In this document: positions 44,402 to 52,417 of the stretch, piece by piece
How the letters are laid out: each line of letters begins with the position of its first letter
Numbering within the stretch: position 1 is the stretch's first letter
Position numbers and translations under genes: made by a program
The notes under the pieces: model-generated
The model's input: only the letters and a program-made list of their open reading frames with translations
The model's database searches: none
Told to the model about the DNA's origin: nothing
Source of the DNA: JBGSUZ01 sp964404895
GTDB taxonomy: Bacteria; Bacillota; Clostridia; Peptostreptococcales; Acidaminobacteraceae
Reading direction: 5' to 3'
Length of the DNA: 64,000 nt
Assembly: GCA_964404895.1 (NCBI GenBank)
Contig: CAYOLV010000003.1
Location: forward strand, 186,001-250,000

Positions 44402-45662
44402 CTTTGGCAACCTCCTCATTCATGGCGTCCCAAATGGTATTCAGGCAAGTTTCAAGAGGTACATGGGAAATCAAAACTTGTCCATTTGCCGTCATAGAAC
44501 CTTCTCTAAAGATGTTTTTCATGCGAATTTCGTAAGGGCTAAGTCCTAAGGCATGAGCCAATTCATCCATTTGTTGTTCATAGGCCACAGGCACTTGAGT
44601 CGCCCCAAAACCTCTCATCGCCCCTGCAAATGGGTTGTTTGTGTATACGGCATAACTGTCTATTTTTACGTTAGGAATTTCATAAGGCCCCGTCATATGA
44701 ACGCCAGCTTTACGCATCACATTAATTGCCCAAGAAGCATAAGCCCCTGTGTCTCCATATAGTCTGGCTTCACAGGCAGTCAGTTTGCCACTGGCATCTG
44801 CTCCTGTCTTAATGTAAATCCTAATAGGATGTCTTTTAGAATGGGCATAAAAAGATTCTTCACGGCTGTAACTGATTTTTACCGGTCTTCCAATTTTCAG
44901 AGTTGCAAGGGCTAAGTGAGCCTGTAAGGTCAAATCTTCTCTGCCGCCAAAAGCCCCACCCACTGCAGGATTGTCAATAATGACTTTATCTTCATCGTAG
45001 CCAATGGCTTCCGCCACTTCAACACGGTCAAAATGAGGGTATTGGGACGCTGCCTTTACAACAACTCTGTTATTTTTATCTACATACGCCACACCGCTTT
45101 CCAGTTGGAGAAAGGCATGATCAACAAAAGGAGTTTCGTATACATTTTCAATGACCACATGGGATTCTTTGAAAGCTTTTTCCACATCGCCACGGTTACA
45201 TTTATAGTGATAAATCAAATTCGGTACGTCGTCATGAATTTGAGGCGCACCCTCTTTTAAGGCTTCCTCTGCATCAAACACTGCTGGCAATTCTTGATAA
45301 GTCACTTTAATTTTAGCCACGGCGGAAATGGCCTGCTCTTCTGTTTCAGCAATGACCACTGCCATAGGGTCGCCAATACGTCTGACTTTATTCTTGCATA
45401 AGACTTCATGGTCTTTAAATAAGACCCCGTGGTGGTTATGACCTGTCACATCTTTTGCAGTTAAAATTCTAATAACACCTTCTGCCGATTCAGCTTCAGA
45501 CAGATCCATTTCAAAGGTGCCACAAGGAATATCCGATCTCAGCGTATGGCCGTAAACCATGCCTTCCATCTCTATATCTTGAGGGTATTTGGCTTTTCCC
45601 GTGAGTTTATCTTTGGCATCTTTTCGGTTAACACTGTGCCCTACTGATTTGAAGTCGCTCAC
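44385..45662 (-). CDS. Molybdenum hydroxylase, N-terminal part of split molybdopterin subunit (NdhL-like)
   Basis: 425 residues from a GTG start at 45662 that overlaps the stop of the iron-sulfur subunit gene. The aldehyde oxidase/xanthine dehydrogenase a/b hammerhead domain (~1-140) is followed by the first molybdopterin-binding domain with PAVGGAFGGREDL and GAMRGFGATQVPVAYE. It stops after NEEVAKDDQNR, before the second molybdopterin-binding domain, which is encoded by the next gene. The overlap of 17 bases with its own ribosome site makes coupled translation likely. With the FAD and [2Fe-2S] subunits it forms a four-chain enzyme that hydroxylates purines, using a molybdenum cofactor; related clostridial enzymes also need labile selenium. 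Confidence 0.87.
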   Translation of the reverse strand: MSDFKSVGHSVNRKDAKDKLTGKAKYPQDIEMEGMVYGHTLRSDIPCGTFEMDLSEAESAEGVIRILTAKDVTGHNHHGVLFKDHEVLCKNKVRRIGDPMAVVIAETEEQAISAVAKIKVTYQELPAVFDAEEALKEGAPQIHDDVPNLIYHYKCNRGDVEKAFKESHVVIENVYETPFVDHAFLQLESGVAYVDKNNRVVVKAASQYPHFDRVEVAEAIGYDEDKVIIDNPAVGGAFGGREDLTLQAHLALATLKIGRPVKISYSREESFYAHSKRHPIRIYIKTGADASGKLTACEARLYGDTGAYASWAINVMRKAGVHMTGPYEIPNVKIDSYAVYTNNPFAGAMRGFGATQVPVAYEQQMDELAHALGLSPYEIRMKNIFREGSMTANGQVLISHVPLETCLNTIWDAMNEEVAKDDQNR

Positions 45663-46204
45663 TTTTGGTCACCTCGTTCTTTGAGATTTGCTTCCTTAAG
45701 ATTAAGGTCTTCGCTCTGTTCTGCCGCTTGACCTTCTGCTTCCAGACGCATGGCTTTTCCTGCCATTTCAATAGCGCTGAACATTTTGTCATAACCCGTA
45801 CATCTGCACAAGTTCCCAGAAATGGCTTCCTTAATTTCAGCCTCGCTAGGCGCATTATTCTGATCCAACAACGCTTTAGCCGACAACACCATGCCCGGAA
45901 TACAATAACCGCACTGCACCGCCCCAACTTCTAAAAAGGCTTGTTGCACAGGATGAAGACCCTCTTCACGTTGGACACCTTCAATGGTTGTAATGTTTTT
46001 CCCTTCACACTGGAGCGCCATGACAAGACAAGAGTCTACAGATCTGCCGTCCATAATGACAGTGCACGCCCCGCATTCCCCTTCGCCACAACCTTCTTTA
46101 GTACCTTTAAGCCCTAATTCATCTCTTAAAAAATCTAACAATCTCAATTGAGGCGAAATCTCCCTCTCATAATCTATACCGTTGACATTCACTTTAAGCT
46201 TCAT
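45659..46204 (-). CDS. Molybdenum hydroxylase [2Fe-2S] subunit
   Basis: 181 residues. The plant-type ferredoxin cluster ligands are in EGCGEGECGACTV and SCL, and the second, helical cluster in QCGYCIPGM and NLCRCTGY. Usual length is about 157; the extra ~25 residues at the C-terminus are charged (AEQSEDLNLKEANLKERG) and may be disordered or contact the split molybdopterin subunits. It passes electrons from the molybdenum centre to FAD. The start overlaps the FAD subunit gene by 11 bases and the end overlaps the next gene by 4. Confidence 0.95.
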   Translation of the reverse strand: MKLKVNVNGIDYEREISPQLRLLDFLRDELGLKGTKEGCGEGECGACTVIMDGRSVDSCLVMALQCEGKNITTIEGVQREEGLHPVQQAFLEVGAVQCGYCIPGMVLSAKALLDQNNAPSEAEIKEAISGNLCRCTGYDKMFSAIEMAGKAMRLEAEGQAAEQSEDLNLKEANLKERGDQK

Positions 46205-47054
46205 GAGAACCTCCTGTCATTAAGGCTCTGAAAACACCTTTAATGGCTTCCATTTTAAATGGGCAAGTGCTTCTCCCTGCCAAACGTTCCTTCACAATAT
46301 TGCTAAAAGCCTCTTCTCCAAGGCTTACAGTTTGCTCATTCCATACTTTTCCCAAAAGAAAAGCTTCCATTAAAGATTCTCTCATAGGGGACAAACCTAA
46401 AGAACCGCTGGCAATTCGAATATTTCTAATGGCGTTGTTTTCGTCTAGCTGCATCCAAAGACTGAGACTCAGTCTAGAAATAGCAAGGGCATTTCGAAGC
46501 CCAAGTTTTTCAAAGCGATGAAGGTCACCTTCTACCCAAGGAGGTAAAAGTATTGCCTCTAATATTTCCCCAGTTCGAAGAACAGTTTTACCCTTGTCCA
46601 GATAAAATTCCGATAAGTCTACCCATCTTTCCCCGTTCATAGAGGAAAGTTTGATTTTGGCATTTAAGGCCAGTAAGGGCGGTGCCGCATCTGCCGCAGG
46701 TGATCCATTGGCAAGGTTACCTCCGATTGTTCCCCTGTTCCGAATTTGAGGCGCTCCAACTGAGTGGCAAGCCGCCCAAAGTCCTGGGTATTTTTTCTGA
46801 ATCAGTTCACTTTCCACCGCTTCTGAAAAAGTAACGCCTCCTCCAATGAGGACTCCCTCTTCATTTTCTGTAATGGTTTTTAACGCTGCTGTATCAGAAA
46901 TATCCACTAAGACCTTTGCCTTAATATGCCCTTCTCTGAGTTTCACACAGACATCGGTACCCCCTGCAATCAAAAGGGCGTCTTGACCTAACTCCCCAAG
47001 GATTCTGTGTATTTCTTTGATCTGACTTACCTTAATGACCTTTTCAATTGACAT
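46194..47054 (-). CDS. Molybdenum hydroxylase FAD subunit
   Basis: 286 residues. The FAD-binding motifs LLIAGGTDVCVKLREG and APQIRNRGTIGGNLANGSPAADAAP are typical of the medium subunit of the xanthine dehydrogenase family. A CO-dehydrogenase-type C-terminal domain follows. It is the first of four overlapping genes and its 194-bp upstream region carries a 20-bp tandem repeat that could be an operator. Electrons leave here to NAD(P) or ferredoxin; the acceptor is not predictable. Confidence 0.93.
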   Translation of the reverse strand: MSIEKVIKVSQIKEIHRILGELGQDALLIAGGTDVCVKLREGHIKAKVLVDISDTAALKTITENEEGVLIGGGVTFSEAVESELIQKKYPGLWAACHSVGAPQIRNRGTIGGNLANGSPAADAAPPLLALNAKIKLSSMNGERWVDLSEFYLDKGKTVLRTGEILEAILLPPWVEGDLHRFEKLGLRNALAISRLSLSLWMQLDENNAIRNIRIASGSLGLSPMRESLMEAFLLGKVWNEQTVSLGEEAFSNIVKERLAGRSTCPFKMEAIKGVFRALMTGGSHEA

Positions 47055-47159
47055 AGAGATTTCCCCCTAAAATGTAAGACAAGATGGTTTAGCGCTGATA
47101 TTTTAAAATGTATATTTATAACTTTTATAAAATATGAAATGATGTATTTAAAGGTTTTT

Positions 47160-47199
47160 AAATGCATAATTTTTCATTTAAATGCATTATTTCGCATTT
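47160..47199. promoter_or_regulatory. 20-bp tandem repeat upstream of the molybdenum hydroxylase operon
   Basis: Two adjoining 20-bp units (47160-47179 and 47180-47199) agree at 17 of 20 positions. The second is a perfect inverted repeat, AAATGC-N8-GCATTT, and the first has AAATG and CATTT ends. Two dimers could bind side by side, two helical turns apart. It lies between the permease terminator and the FAD-subunit gene, where a regulator of the operon would bind. Confidence 0.55.
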
Positions 47200-47207
47200 T
47201 AAATTCT

Positions 47208-47240
47208 AAAAAAGCCCCCACCTGTAAACAGACAGGGGCA
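47208..47240 (-). terminator. Terminator after the purine permease gene
   Basis: On the minus strand GCCCCTGTCTGT, two T, ACAGGTGGGGGC and a T-run, 9 bp past the stop. Confidence 0.85.
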
Positions 47241-47248
47241 TGTTCTAT

Positions 47249-48556
47249 TTAACCAAAGAATATTTTTAGCAAGAATAATGCCGAGATAATATAAGTAAAG
47301 ATAGGCACTTCTTTGTACTTACCAATACATACTTTGATAAAGGTATAAGATAAAATACCGAATACGATACCTTCAGCAATAGAGTAAGTAAATGGCATCA
47401 TGACAATCGTCAAGAATCCTGGAATTGCTTCCGAGAAATCTGTAAAATTCATTTCTTGGATTGGCGTCATCATGAAAAGACCTACAATGACTAGGGCCGG
47501 CGTCGTTGCCGCACTAGGAATAATTAGGAAAAGTGGTGAGAAGAACAAAGCTATTAAGAATAAACCCGCTGTGACAACAGAAGCAAAACCAGTTCTTCCG
47601 CCTACAGCAACCCCAGCAGCAGATTCAACATAAGTCGTTACAGCAGATGTACCAAAGATTGCACCAACTGTTGTACCAACACCATCTGCAAAGAGAGCTT
47701 TTCTCATGCCTGGCATTTCGCCTTTATCATTCATCATTCCTGACTTGTTTGCAACGCCTACAAAAGTACCAATTGTATCGAACATATCGACAAAGAGGAA
47801 TGTGAGCATAACAGTCGCAAATTTGGCCGTGAATATTTGTGAGAAATCAAAAGCAAAGATATAAGGCATAGAAGGTGCACTTGTAATTTTTGTAGGCATT
47901 GTTGTAACGCCCATTGGAATTGCAATAATTGTAGAAATAACAATACCAATAAAGATAGCGCCTTTAACATCAAGTGCCAACAAAATACCTGTAATAATAA
48001 TACCTAATAATGCGACTTGAGCAACTGGATTATGTGCAATGTCACCAAGAGCAAGAGGAACGGCTTCACTTTTGACAACAATACCCGCGTTGAGCAATCC
48101 TAAAAAGGCAATGAATAAACCAATACCTACAGAAATTGCTTTCTTAATTTCATTCGGTATACAATTTACAATGGCTTCTCGAATCCCAATCAGGTTGAGA
48201 AGCATAAAGATGACACCTTCTAAGAAGACTGCAGTTAATGCAATTTGCCAGCTATAACCCATTGTAATAACAACAGTGAAAGCAAAGAATGCATTAAGCC
48301 CCATCCCAGGTGCTAAAGCAAATGGTAAGTTTGCATAAAGACCCATGAACAAAGTTGCTACTACAGCAGAAAGAATAGTCGCTGTGAAAACGGCGCCGTA
48401 ATTCATACCTGCATTTTCAAGAATTTGTGGATTGACAACAATAATATAAGCCATTGTCATGAATGTCGTAAAACCAGCTAAAATTTCTGTACTGACATTC
48501 GATCCTCTCTCTTTTATCTTAAAGAATTTTTCTATAAAGTTGTGTGCTTCAGTCAT
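47249..48556 (-). CDS. AzgA-type purine permease (NCS2/COG2252 family)
   Basis: 435 residues with about 13-14 membrane segments. The start (STEILAGFTTFMTMAYIIVV), PGMGLNAFFAFTVV and the SAVTTYVESAAGVAVGGRTG motif are characteristic of the AzgA group, which carries adenine, guanine or hypoxanthine with protons. Xanthine/urate carriers belong to a different NCS2 branch, so this one probably brings in adenine, guanine or hypoxanthine, to be converted to xanthine inside. ATG 48556 is preceded by GGGGGAG. It sits between the microcompartment operon and the molybdenum hydroxylase genes, with its own terminator. Confidence 0.9.
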   Translation of the reverse strand: MTEAHNFIEKFFKIKERGSNVSTEILAGFTTFMTMAYIIVVNPQILENAGMNYGAVFTATILSAVVATLFMGLYANLPFALAPGMGLNAFFAFTVVITMGYSWQIALTAVFLEGVIFMLLNLIGIREAIVNCIPNEIKKAISVGIGLFIAFLGLLNAGIVVKSEAVPLALGDIAHNPVAQVALLGIIITGILLALDVKGAIFIGIVISTIIAIPMGVTTMPTKITSAPSMPYIFAFDFSQIFTAKFATVMLTFLFVDMFDTIGTFVGVANKSGMMNDKGEMPGMRKALFADGVGTTVGAIFGTSAVTTYVESAAGVAVGGRTGFASVVTAGLFLIALFFSPLFLIIPSAATTPALVIVGLFMMTPIQEMNFTDFSEAIPGFLTIVMMPFTYSIAEGIVFGILSYTFIKVCIGKYKEVPIFTYIISALFLLKIFFG

Positions 48557-48670
48557 TTTTTCTCCCCCAAATTAGTTGTAGTCTTCATCTGGCTACAGCC
48601 CAACCCTCCTTCTTTACCTGATTGACAAAGCAGTTGTAGTTGACATGGTTCTTCGTCTAACATGTCTATA

Positions 48671-48714
48671 TAAAGCTTTTGCCTTCCCTCGCGCAAAGGA
48701 CTACAAAAGCTTTA
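48671..48714. other. Inverted repeat at the end of the microcompartment operon
   Basis: TAAAGCTTTTG and CAAAAGCTTTA, 22 bases apart, form a perfect 11-bp stem that includes the stop codon of the deaminase-like gene. There is no good T-run after it, so it may be a weak terminator or an RNA-end protector before the permease gene. Confidence 0.5.
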
Positions 48715-50523
48715 TTTCACTGCTGAGAGGATTTCAAACCGTTCTACGTCTACAATACCCTTGTCGGTAAGTTTCCATTTTGGGCTGGTAGACAGTGCTA
48801 AGAACGATAAATGCATGAATGGTGCATGAACTTGACAGCCCAATTTGACCTTCGCATCTTCCTCCAATTCTCTTATTTTAACGGAGACTTGGCTTCCGGT
48901 CAACTCGTCTGTTATCAGACCTCCTACAGGAAGTCTCAGTTCATTTATAATATTTCCCTTATCTGCCAAAGCTATCCCGCCGCCCATTTGGATGACGTGG
49001 TTCACTGCCTTGGCCATATCTTCATAATTGGTGCCAATGACCAGCAAGTTATGGGTGTCATGGGCAATGGATTCTGCAATGGCGCCAGACTTCAGACCAA
49101 ATCCTTTGACAAAGCCCTTTCCAATATTCCCATTTCGTCCGTAACGTTCTAAGCAAATCATCGGAATTACGTCTTGCTTTAAGTCTGCTCCCACAACGCC
49201 GCCTTTAACGGACAAATCCATTTCAAAGCCTTCTGAAAGGTTTTGGTCTGGAATCAGCCCAATGACTCTAGCCGTTGCCCGAGAACCTTCTGCGGCAATT
49301 TGCAAATCTTTTGCCGTAACAGGTTTGAGTCTGACAGAATTTTTCACGCTGTCTGGGTAGGTGTACTTAGGCAAATCAATGAGAAGTTTTCCACCTGCTG
49401 CTACCAGTTCACCTTCCAAGAAGACTGCGTCCACTACCATATTTTCCAAATCGCTGATAATGGCAATATCTGCGAACTTCCCTGGGAGAAGTGCGCCTCG
49501 ATCTTCCAATTTGAAATAAGTCGCTGGGTTGATGGTGCAGAACTGAATGGCTTCAATGGGTTCAATGCCCTGCTTGATGGTTCGCTTCACAATTTCGTTC
49601 ATATGTCCCAGTTTTTCAAGATCTTCCGCTACCATGTCGTCTGTGGCAAGCACTGCACGTCTAGAGTCTACCCCTTCTTCCGTAATGGCTCTGACACATT
49701 CTGCCATGTTCTTCTGAGTGGACCCTTCTCTCATAAACACGTAGACCCCTTGGCGAAGTTTTTCAAGACATTCTGCCTTAGTGGTGGTTTCGTGACAAGA
49801 GCAAGTCCCGCCAGTAGCAATAATGTGAGCTGCCAGTTCACTGCCGAAGAGTTCAGGGGCGTTGCCATCTACCACCTTGCCAAGGCTTCTGGCGTAAGTA
49901 GTAGAAGCGACTAAGTCTGTAATGATCTCTGGGGTGTGGTTGTAGACATGTTTGGCATTAGAAAAGCCTTGTAATTCACCGATGCCAATGATATTAGGAT
50001 AATTCAGCAAATCGGCCATGTCCTTCGAATCGACATCGACGCCTGCAGTTTCCAATTTTGGACAATCCGGTGTAAGAGCTGGTATCACTAACCGTACATG
50101 GTTAGGCACTTTTGAGGCTTCGTCTGCCATGGCTTTCATGCCCACAGCTCCCAGTGCATTGCCAATTTCATGAGGATCGGCAATCAGGGTTGTGGTGCCT
50201 GAAGGAATGGACAGTCTTGAAAACTCTGTAATGGTCAGCATGGAGCTTTCGAAGTGCATGTGTGAGTCGATGAATCCAGGGGATAAGTATTTCCCAGCGA
50301 CATCAATGACGAGAGTATTTGGCCCTATCATCTTTTCACTGTTGCATACCCCTAAAATTCGCTTGCCTTTAATAGCTAAATCCTCTGTATAAATTTCTCT
50401 CGTAATGACATTGATGATTTGTCCGCCGGTAAGGACGACATCAGCGTAAACGGGACCTCCCATGAGGGCGTCGATCATCTGTCTATTTTCTATGGCTTGT
50501 TTGATCAACTTTGGATCCATCAT
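48712..50523 (-). CDS. Divergent adenine-deaminase-family amidohydrolase in the microcompartment operon
   Basis: 603 residues, about 25 longer than the Ade at 41639. It keeps the metal-binding frame (PGFIDSHMHFESSM, ADPHEIGN, ATDD, HDTHNLLVIG) but three motifs that line the substrate pocket in true adenine deaminases are changed: PSCVPATG becomes PALTPDCP, DGHGP becomes DGNAP, and CTDDRHPGD becomes ATDDMVAED. It also has a CSCHETTT segment in place of THECTTAEE. The gene overlaps the pentamer shell gene by 4 bases, so it belongs to that operon. I infer a different ring substrate; the best fits in the purine fermentation route are 4-aminoimidazole (deaminase) or 4-imidazolone (ring opening). 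Annotation as plain adenine deaminase would be misleading. Confidence 0.8.
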   Translation of the reverse strand: MMDPKLIKQAIENRQMIDALMGGPVYADVVLTGGQIINVITREIYTEDLAIKGKRILGVCNSEKMIGPNTLVIDVAGKYLSPGFIDSHMHFESSMLTITEFSRLSIPSGTTTLIADPHEIGNALGAVGMKAMADEASKVPNHVRLVIPALTPDCPKLETAGVDVDSKDMADLLNYPNIIGIGELQGFSNAKHVYNHTPEIITDLVASTTYARSLGKVVDGNAPELFGSELAAHIIATGGTCSCHETTTKAECLEKLRQGVYVFMREGSTQKNMAECVRAITEEGVDSRRAVLATDDMVAEDLEKLGHMNEIVKRTIKQGIEPIEAIQFCTINPATYFKLEDRGALLPGKFADIAIISDLENMVVDAVFLEGELVAAGGKLLIDLPKYTYPDSVKNSVRLKPVTAKDLQIAAEGSRATARVIGLIPDQNLSEGFEMDLSVKGGVVGADLKQDVIPMICLERYGRNGNIGKGFVKGFGLKSGAIAESIAHDTHNLLVIGTNYEDMAKAVNHVIQMGGGIALADKGNIINELRLPVGGLITDELTGSQVSVKIRELEEDAKVKLGCQVHAPFMHLSFLALSTSPKWKLTDKGIVDVERFEILSAVK

Positions 50524-50828
50524 TTAGGCTTCCCCTTCCCTTTGTCTTTTTTTAAAACATCCATGTCCACATCTGTCTGATCGATGATGCCGACGATAGC
50601 CGTGTCTATGGCTGCCTTAGAACGATCTGCCGCATTTCTTGAGGCTGTGCCTGTGGCTAGAATAACCCATTCACCAACCCCTGCGCCTACTGTATCCACA
50701 GCAATCAGCGGTTCTCCAATGGGTTCTTTGTCCACGGTCACTGGCTGTGTCAAAAGCAGTTTGCAGCCCACAAGACTTTCCGTTTTTCGTGTTGCAACAA
50801 CCGTACCAATGACGATTCCTATCTTCAT
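50520..50828 (-). CDS. Microcompartment pentameric shell protein (BMC-P, EutN/CcmL family)
   Basis: 102 residues. The EutN/CcmL beta-barrel is clear: MKIGIVIGTVVATRK at the start, LVGCKLLLTQPV, then AVDTVGAGVGEWVILATGTASR and DTAIVGIIDQTDV. Pentamers of this family close the vertices of icosahedral shells. The last ~12 residues are Lys/Gly-rich and outside the fold. It overlaps the flavoprotein-like gene upstream and the deaminase-like gene downstream by 4 bases each. It is the only pentamer gene in the window. Confidence 0.95.
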   Translation of the reverse strand: MKIGIVIGTVVATRKTESLVGCKLLLTQPVTVDKEPIGEPLIAVDTVGAGVGEWVILATGTASRNAADRSKAAIDTAIVGIIDQTDVDMDVLKKDKGKGKPK

Positions 50829-51724
50829 AGGTTATTCCCCTCTTCCATTTGCAATAGCTCTATTTGGCGCTTCCTTGCAGCTTCTTTGGCAAGGGGTGTC
50901 ACTTTGACGCCTTTTTTCAGGGCCAACTTACTGCCCGTGGTTAAACTGAGAATATGTCTCTCTGTAATGACTTTCTGAGCGAGGTCATCGCTTAAAATCA
51001 CACAGTCCTTCATTTGTTTCAGCTTCTGCTGTTTTTCAGCGCCAAACTTTTTAAGTTCAGGCATTTCAAATGAAACGCCGAAGCTTTTTAGGGTCTCCAA
51101 GTGCTGTTTCATGATCTTTTGCATCATGGCGTTTGCCCTGCTTTGGGCTATTTCCACAGAATTTTTAACCGCTGGAGGTTGTACCGCTACAGTACTTTGA
51201 AGATTCCCAGTACTTTGATAAACCCCTGCAGGCTGTATAACCCCTGCTGGATTGGCAAATACTTTTTTGCCCTGAGCCAGTGTGTGCCATAACATGTTAC
51301 TGATCAAATCGTCTTGAATCCCATTTGCCAGTTTAGCCGCTGTGTTTTGAGTCAAATTAGGGACATAGACCAAATCCACTCCCTCAATTAGCTTTTCACG
51401 TTCTCGACCTTCAATACATGGGCAAATTTCGCTTTGAACCGCCCCAAAGACTTGGTTAGGTCTATACCGCTTGATCAGTTGTCCCGCTTCAAGCACTTCC
51501 AGTGCCGCCGCTGAAAAGATAAAAGTCATATGAATTTGACCCGTCTGCCAGTCTTTAAGACCTGACAAGGCGGTTTCTAGTGCCACGTCACTGCCTAAGA
51601 AAACAACAGCTACATGGGTCTCTGTTTTGGGACGCTCTTCTGCAAATTTGAGATGGTCTCGCCCCTCATAAACTGAGAAATCCAATTGTTTGAGGGCTTC
51701 CTTCATCTTTTCTCGATTGGACAT
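50825..51724 (-). CDS. Microcompartment-associated flavoprotein-like protein
   Basis: 299 residues in two parts. Residues ~35-165 resemble the flavoprotein fold shared by UbiX and phosphopantothenoylcysteine decarboxylase: a hydrophobic strand VAVVFLGSD, a later QSEICPCIEGRE segment with two Cys, and VPNLTQNTAAKLANGIQDDL, which matches the family's flavin-binding P.T.NT.AK.A.GI.D signature. A linker rich in Val/Gln/Pro follows (~170-200), then a helical part and a C-terminal module ending KGVKVTPLAKEAARKRQIEL, similar to TPLA-type tails in other microcompartment proteins. Start ATG 51724 has GGAGGAGGG. It may bind FMN, perhaps to supply the prenylated-FMN enzymes, or to carry redox through the shell; neither is shown. 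Confidence 0.65.
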   Translation of the reverse strand: MSNREKMKEALKQLDFSVYEGRDHLKFAEERPKTETHVAVVFLGSDVALETALSGLKDWQTGQIHMTFIFSAAALEVLEAGQLIKRYRPNQVFGAVQSEICPCIEGREREKLIEGVDLVYVPNLTQNTAAKLANGIQDDLISNMLWHTLAQGKKVFANPAGVIQPAGVYQSTGNLQSTVAVQPPAVKNSVEIAQSRANAMMQKIMKQHLETLKSFGVSFEMPELKKFGAEKQQKLKQMKDCVILSDDLAQKVITERHILSLTTGSKLALKKGVKVTPLAKEAARKRQIELLQMEEGNNL

Positions 51725-51793
51725 GACCCTCCTCCTTTAGTGCGTAACCTATAAGCAAATTTTAAAAACTGCTTATCGTGAGAAGGCTTCAGC

Positions 51794-52069
51794 TTATACG
51801 TTGCCGAGAATGACTCTTTCAACTTCTGCGTGTGGTCTTGGAATGACGTGTACTGAGTGAAGTTCGCCAACTCTTGCCGCTGCTTCTGCTCCAGCATCAG
51901 TTGCCGCTTTAACCGCACCAACATCGCCACGAACCATCACTGTTACCAAACCAAAACCGATTTTTTCATAACCGACAATTGTCACATTAGCCGCTTTTAC
52001 CATAGCATCTGCAGCTTCTATAGCACCTACTAAACCTTTAGTTTCCACTAATCCTAATGCTTGACTCAT
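51794..52069 (-). CDS. Microcompartment hexameric shell protein (BMC-H), copy 3
   Basis: 91 residues, canonical BMC-H: ALGLVETKGLVGAIEAADAMVKAA, a YEKIGFGLVTVMV pore region, GDVGAVKAATDAGAEAA and the closing HVIPRPHAEVE. The pore turn KIGFGLV is like PduA-type KVGSGLV but with a bulky Phe next to the pore, which could narrow it. It forms hexagonal tiles of the shell. 18 bases separate it from copy 2. Confidence 0.96.
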   Translation of the reverse strand: MSQALGLVETKGLVGAIEAADAMVKAANVTIVGYEKIGFGLVTVMVRGDVGAVKAATDAGAEAAARVGELHSVHVIPRPHAEVERVILGNV

Positions 52070-52087
52070 ATGAATGACCTCCTAAAT

Positions 52088-52393
52088 TTATAATTTATGT
52101 TTGTAAAATTGATTCAACAAGAGTTCAATTTCTTCGTGTGGTCTTGGCAGTACATGATGTGCCGCCACCCGTCCAATACGACTTGCCGCTTCAACCCCAG
52201 ATTCAACTGCCGCTTGTACTGCCGCCACTTCGCCAATAAAGTTCACTGTAACGCTGATACACTTATCAACGCCAATGACTTTTTCCACGCCAGCGCATTT
52301 CACATCTGCCGCCTTAAGTCCTGCATCCAGTGCTGCTGCCGCTGCTGTTAAACCTATGGCTTCGATCATGCCCAGTGCATAGCCTTGTGCCAT
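52088..52393 (-). CDS. Microcompartment hexameric shell protein (BMC-H), copy 2, altered pore loop
   Basis: 101 residues. The BMC fold is complete (ALGMIEAIGLTAAAAALDAGLKAA at the start, HHVLPRPHEEIELLL near the end). Between the second and third strands the pore segment reads KVIGVDKCISVTVNF, about four residues longer than in the two sister proteins and with a Cys at the expected pore turn; another Cys lies at KCAGVEK. In other families, pore cysteines of shell proteins (PduT, GrpU types) hold an iron-sulfur cluster, so a metal or cluster site is possible. The C-terminus adds NQFYKHKL. Confidence 0.93.
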   Translation of the reverse strand: MAQGYALGMIEAIGLTAAAAALDAGLKAADVKCAGVEKVIGVDKCISVTVNFIGEVAAVQAAVESGVEAASRIGRVAAHHVLPRPHEEIELLLNQFYKHKL

Positions 52394-52417
52394 CTTGCCA
52401 CCTCCCCTTCGGGAATA

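Noticed and set aside
43409..45662. A frameshift breaking the molybdenum hydroxylase large subunit
   Set aside because: Both parts are intact, the second has a well-placed AGGAGG and ATG inside the end of the first, and the sizes match a known natural split.
43409..47054. A nicotinate fermentation locus, because the hydroxylase subunits resemble NdhL/NdhM
   Set aside because: None of the later nicotinate enzymes (hydroxynicotinate reductase, enamidase, methyleneglutarate mutase) is here, while purine enzymes are on both sides.
49243..49914. A 223-codon open frame on the plus strand inside the deaminase-like gene
   Set aside because: It is antisense to a strongly conserved amidohydrolase, shows no ribosome binding site and gives a Cys/Phe/His-rich product typical of a shadow frame.
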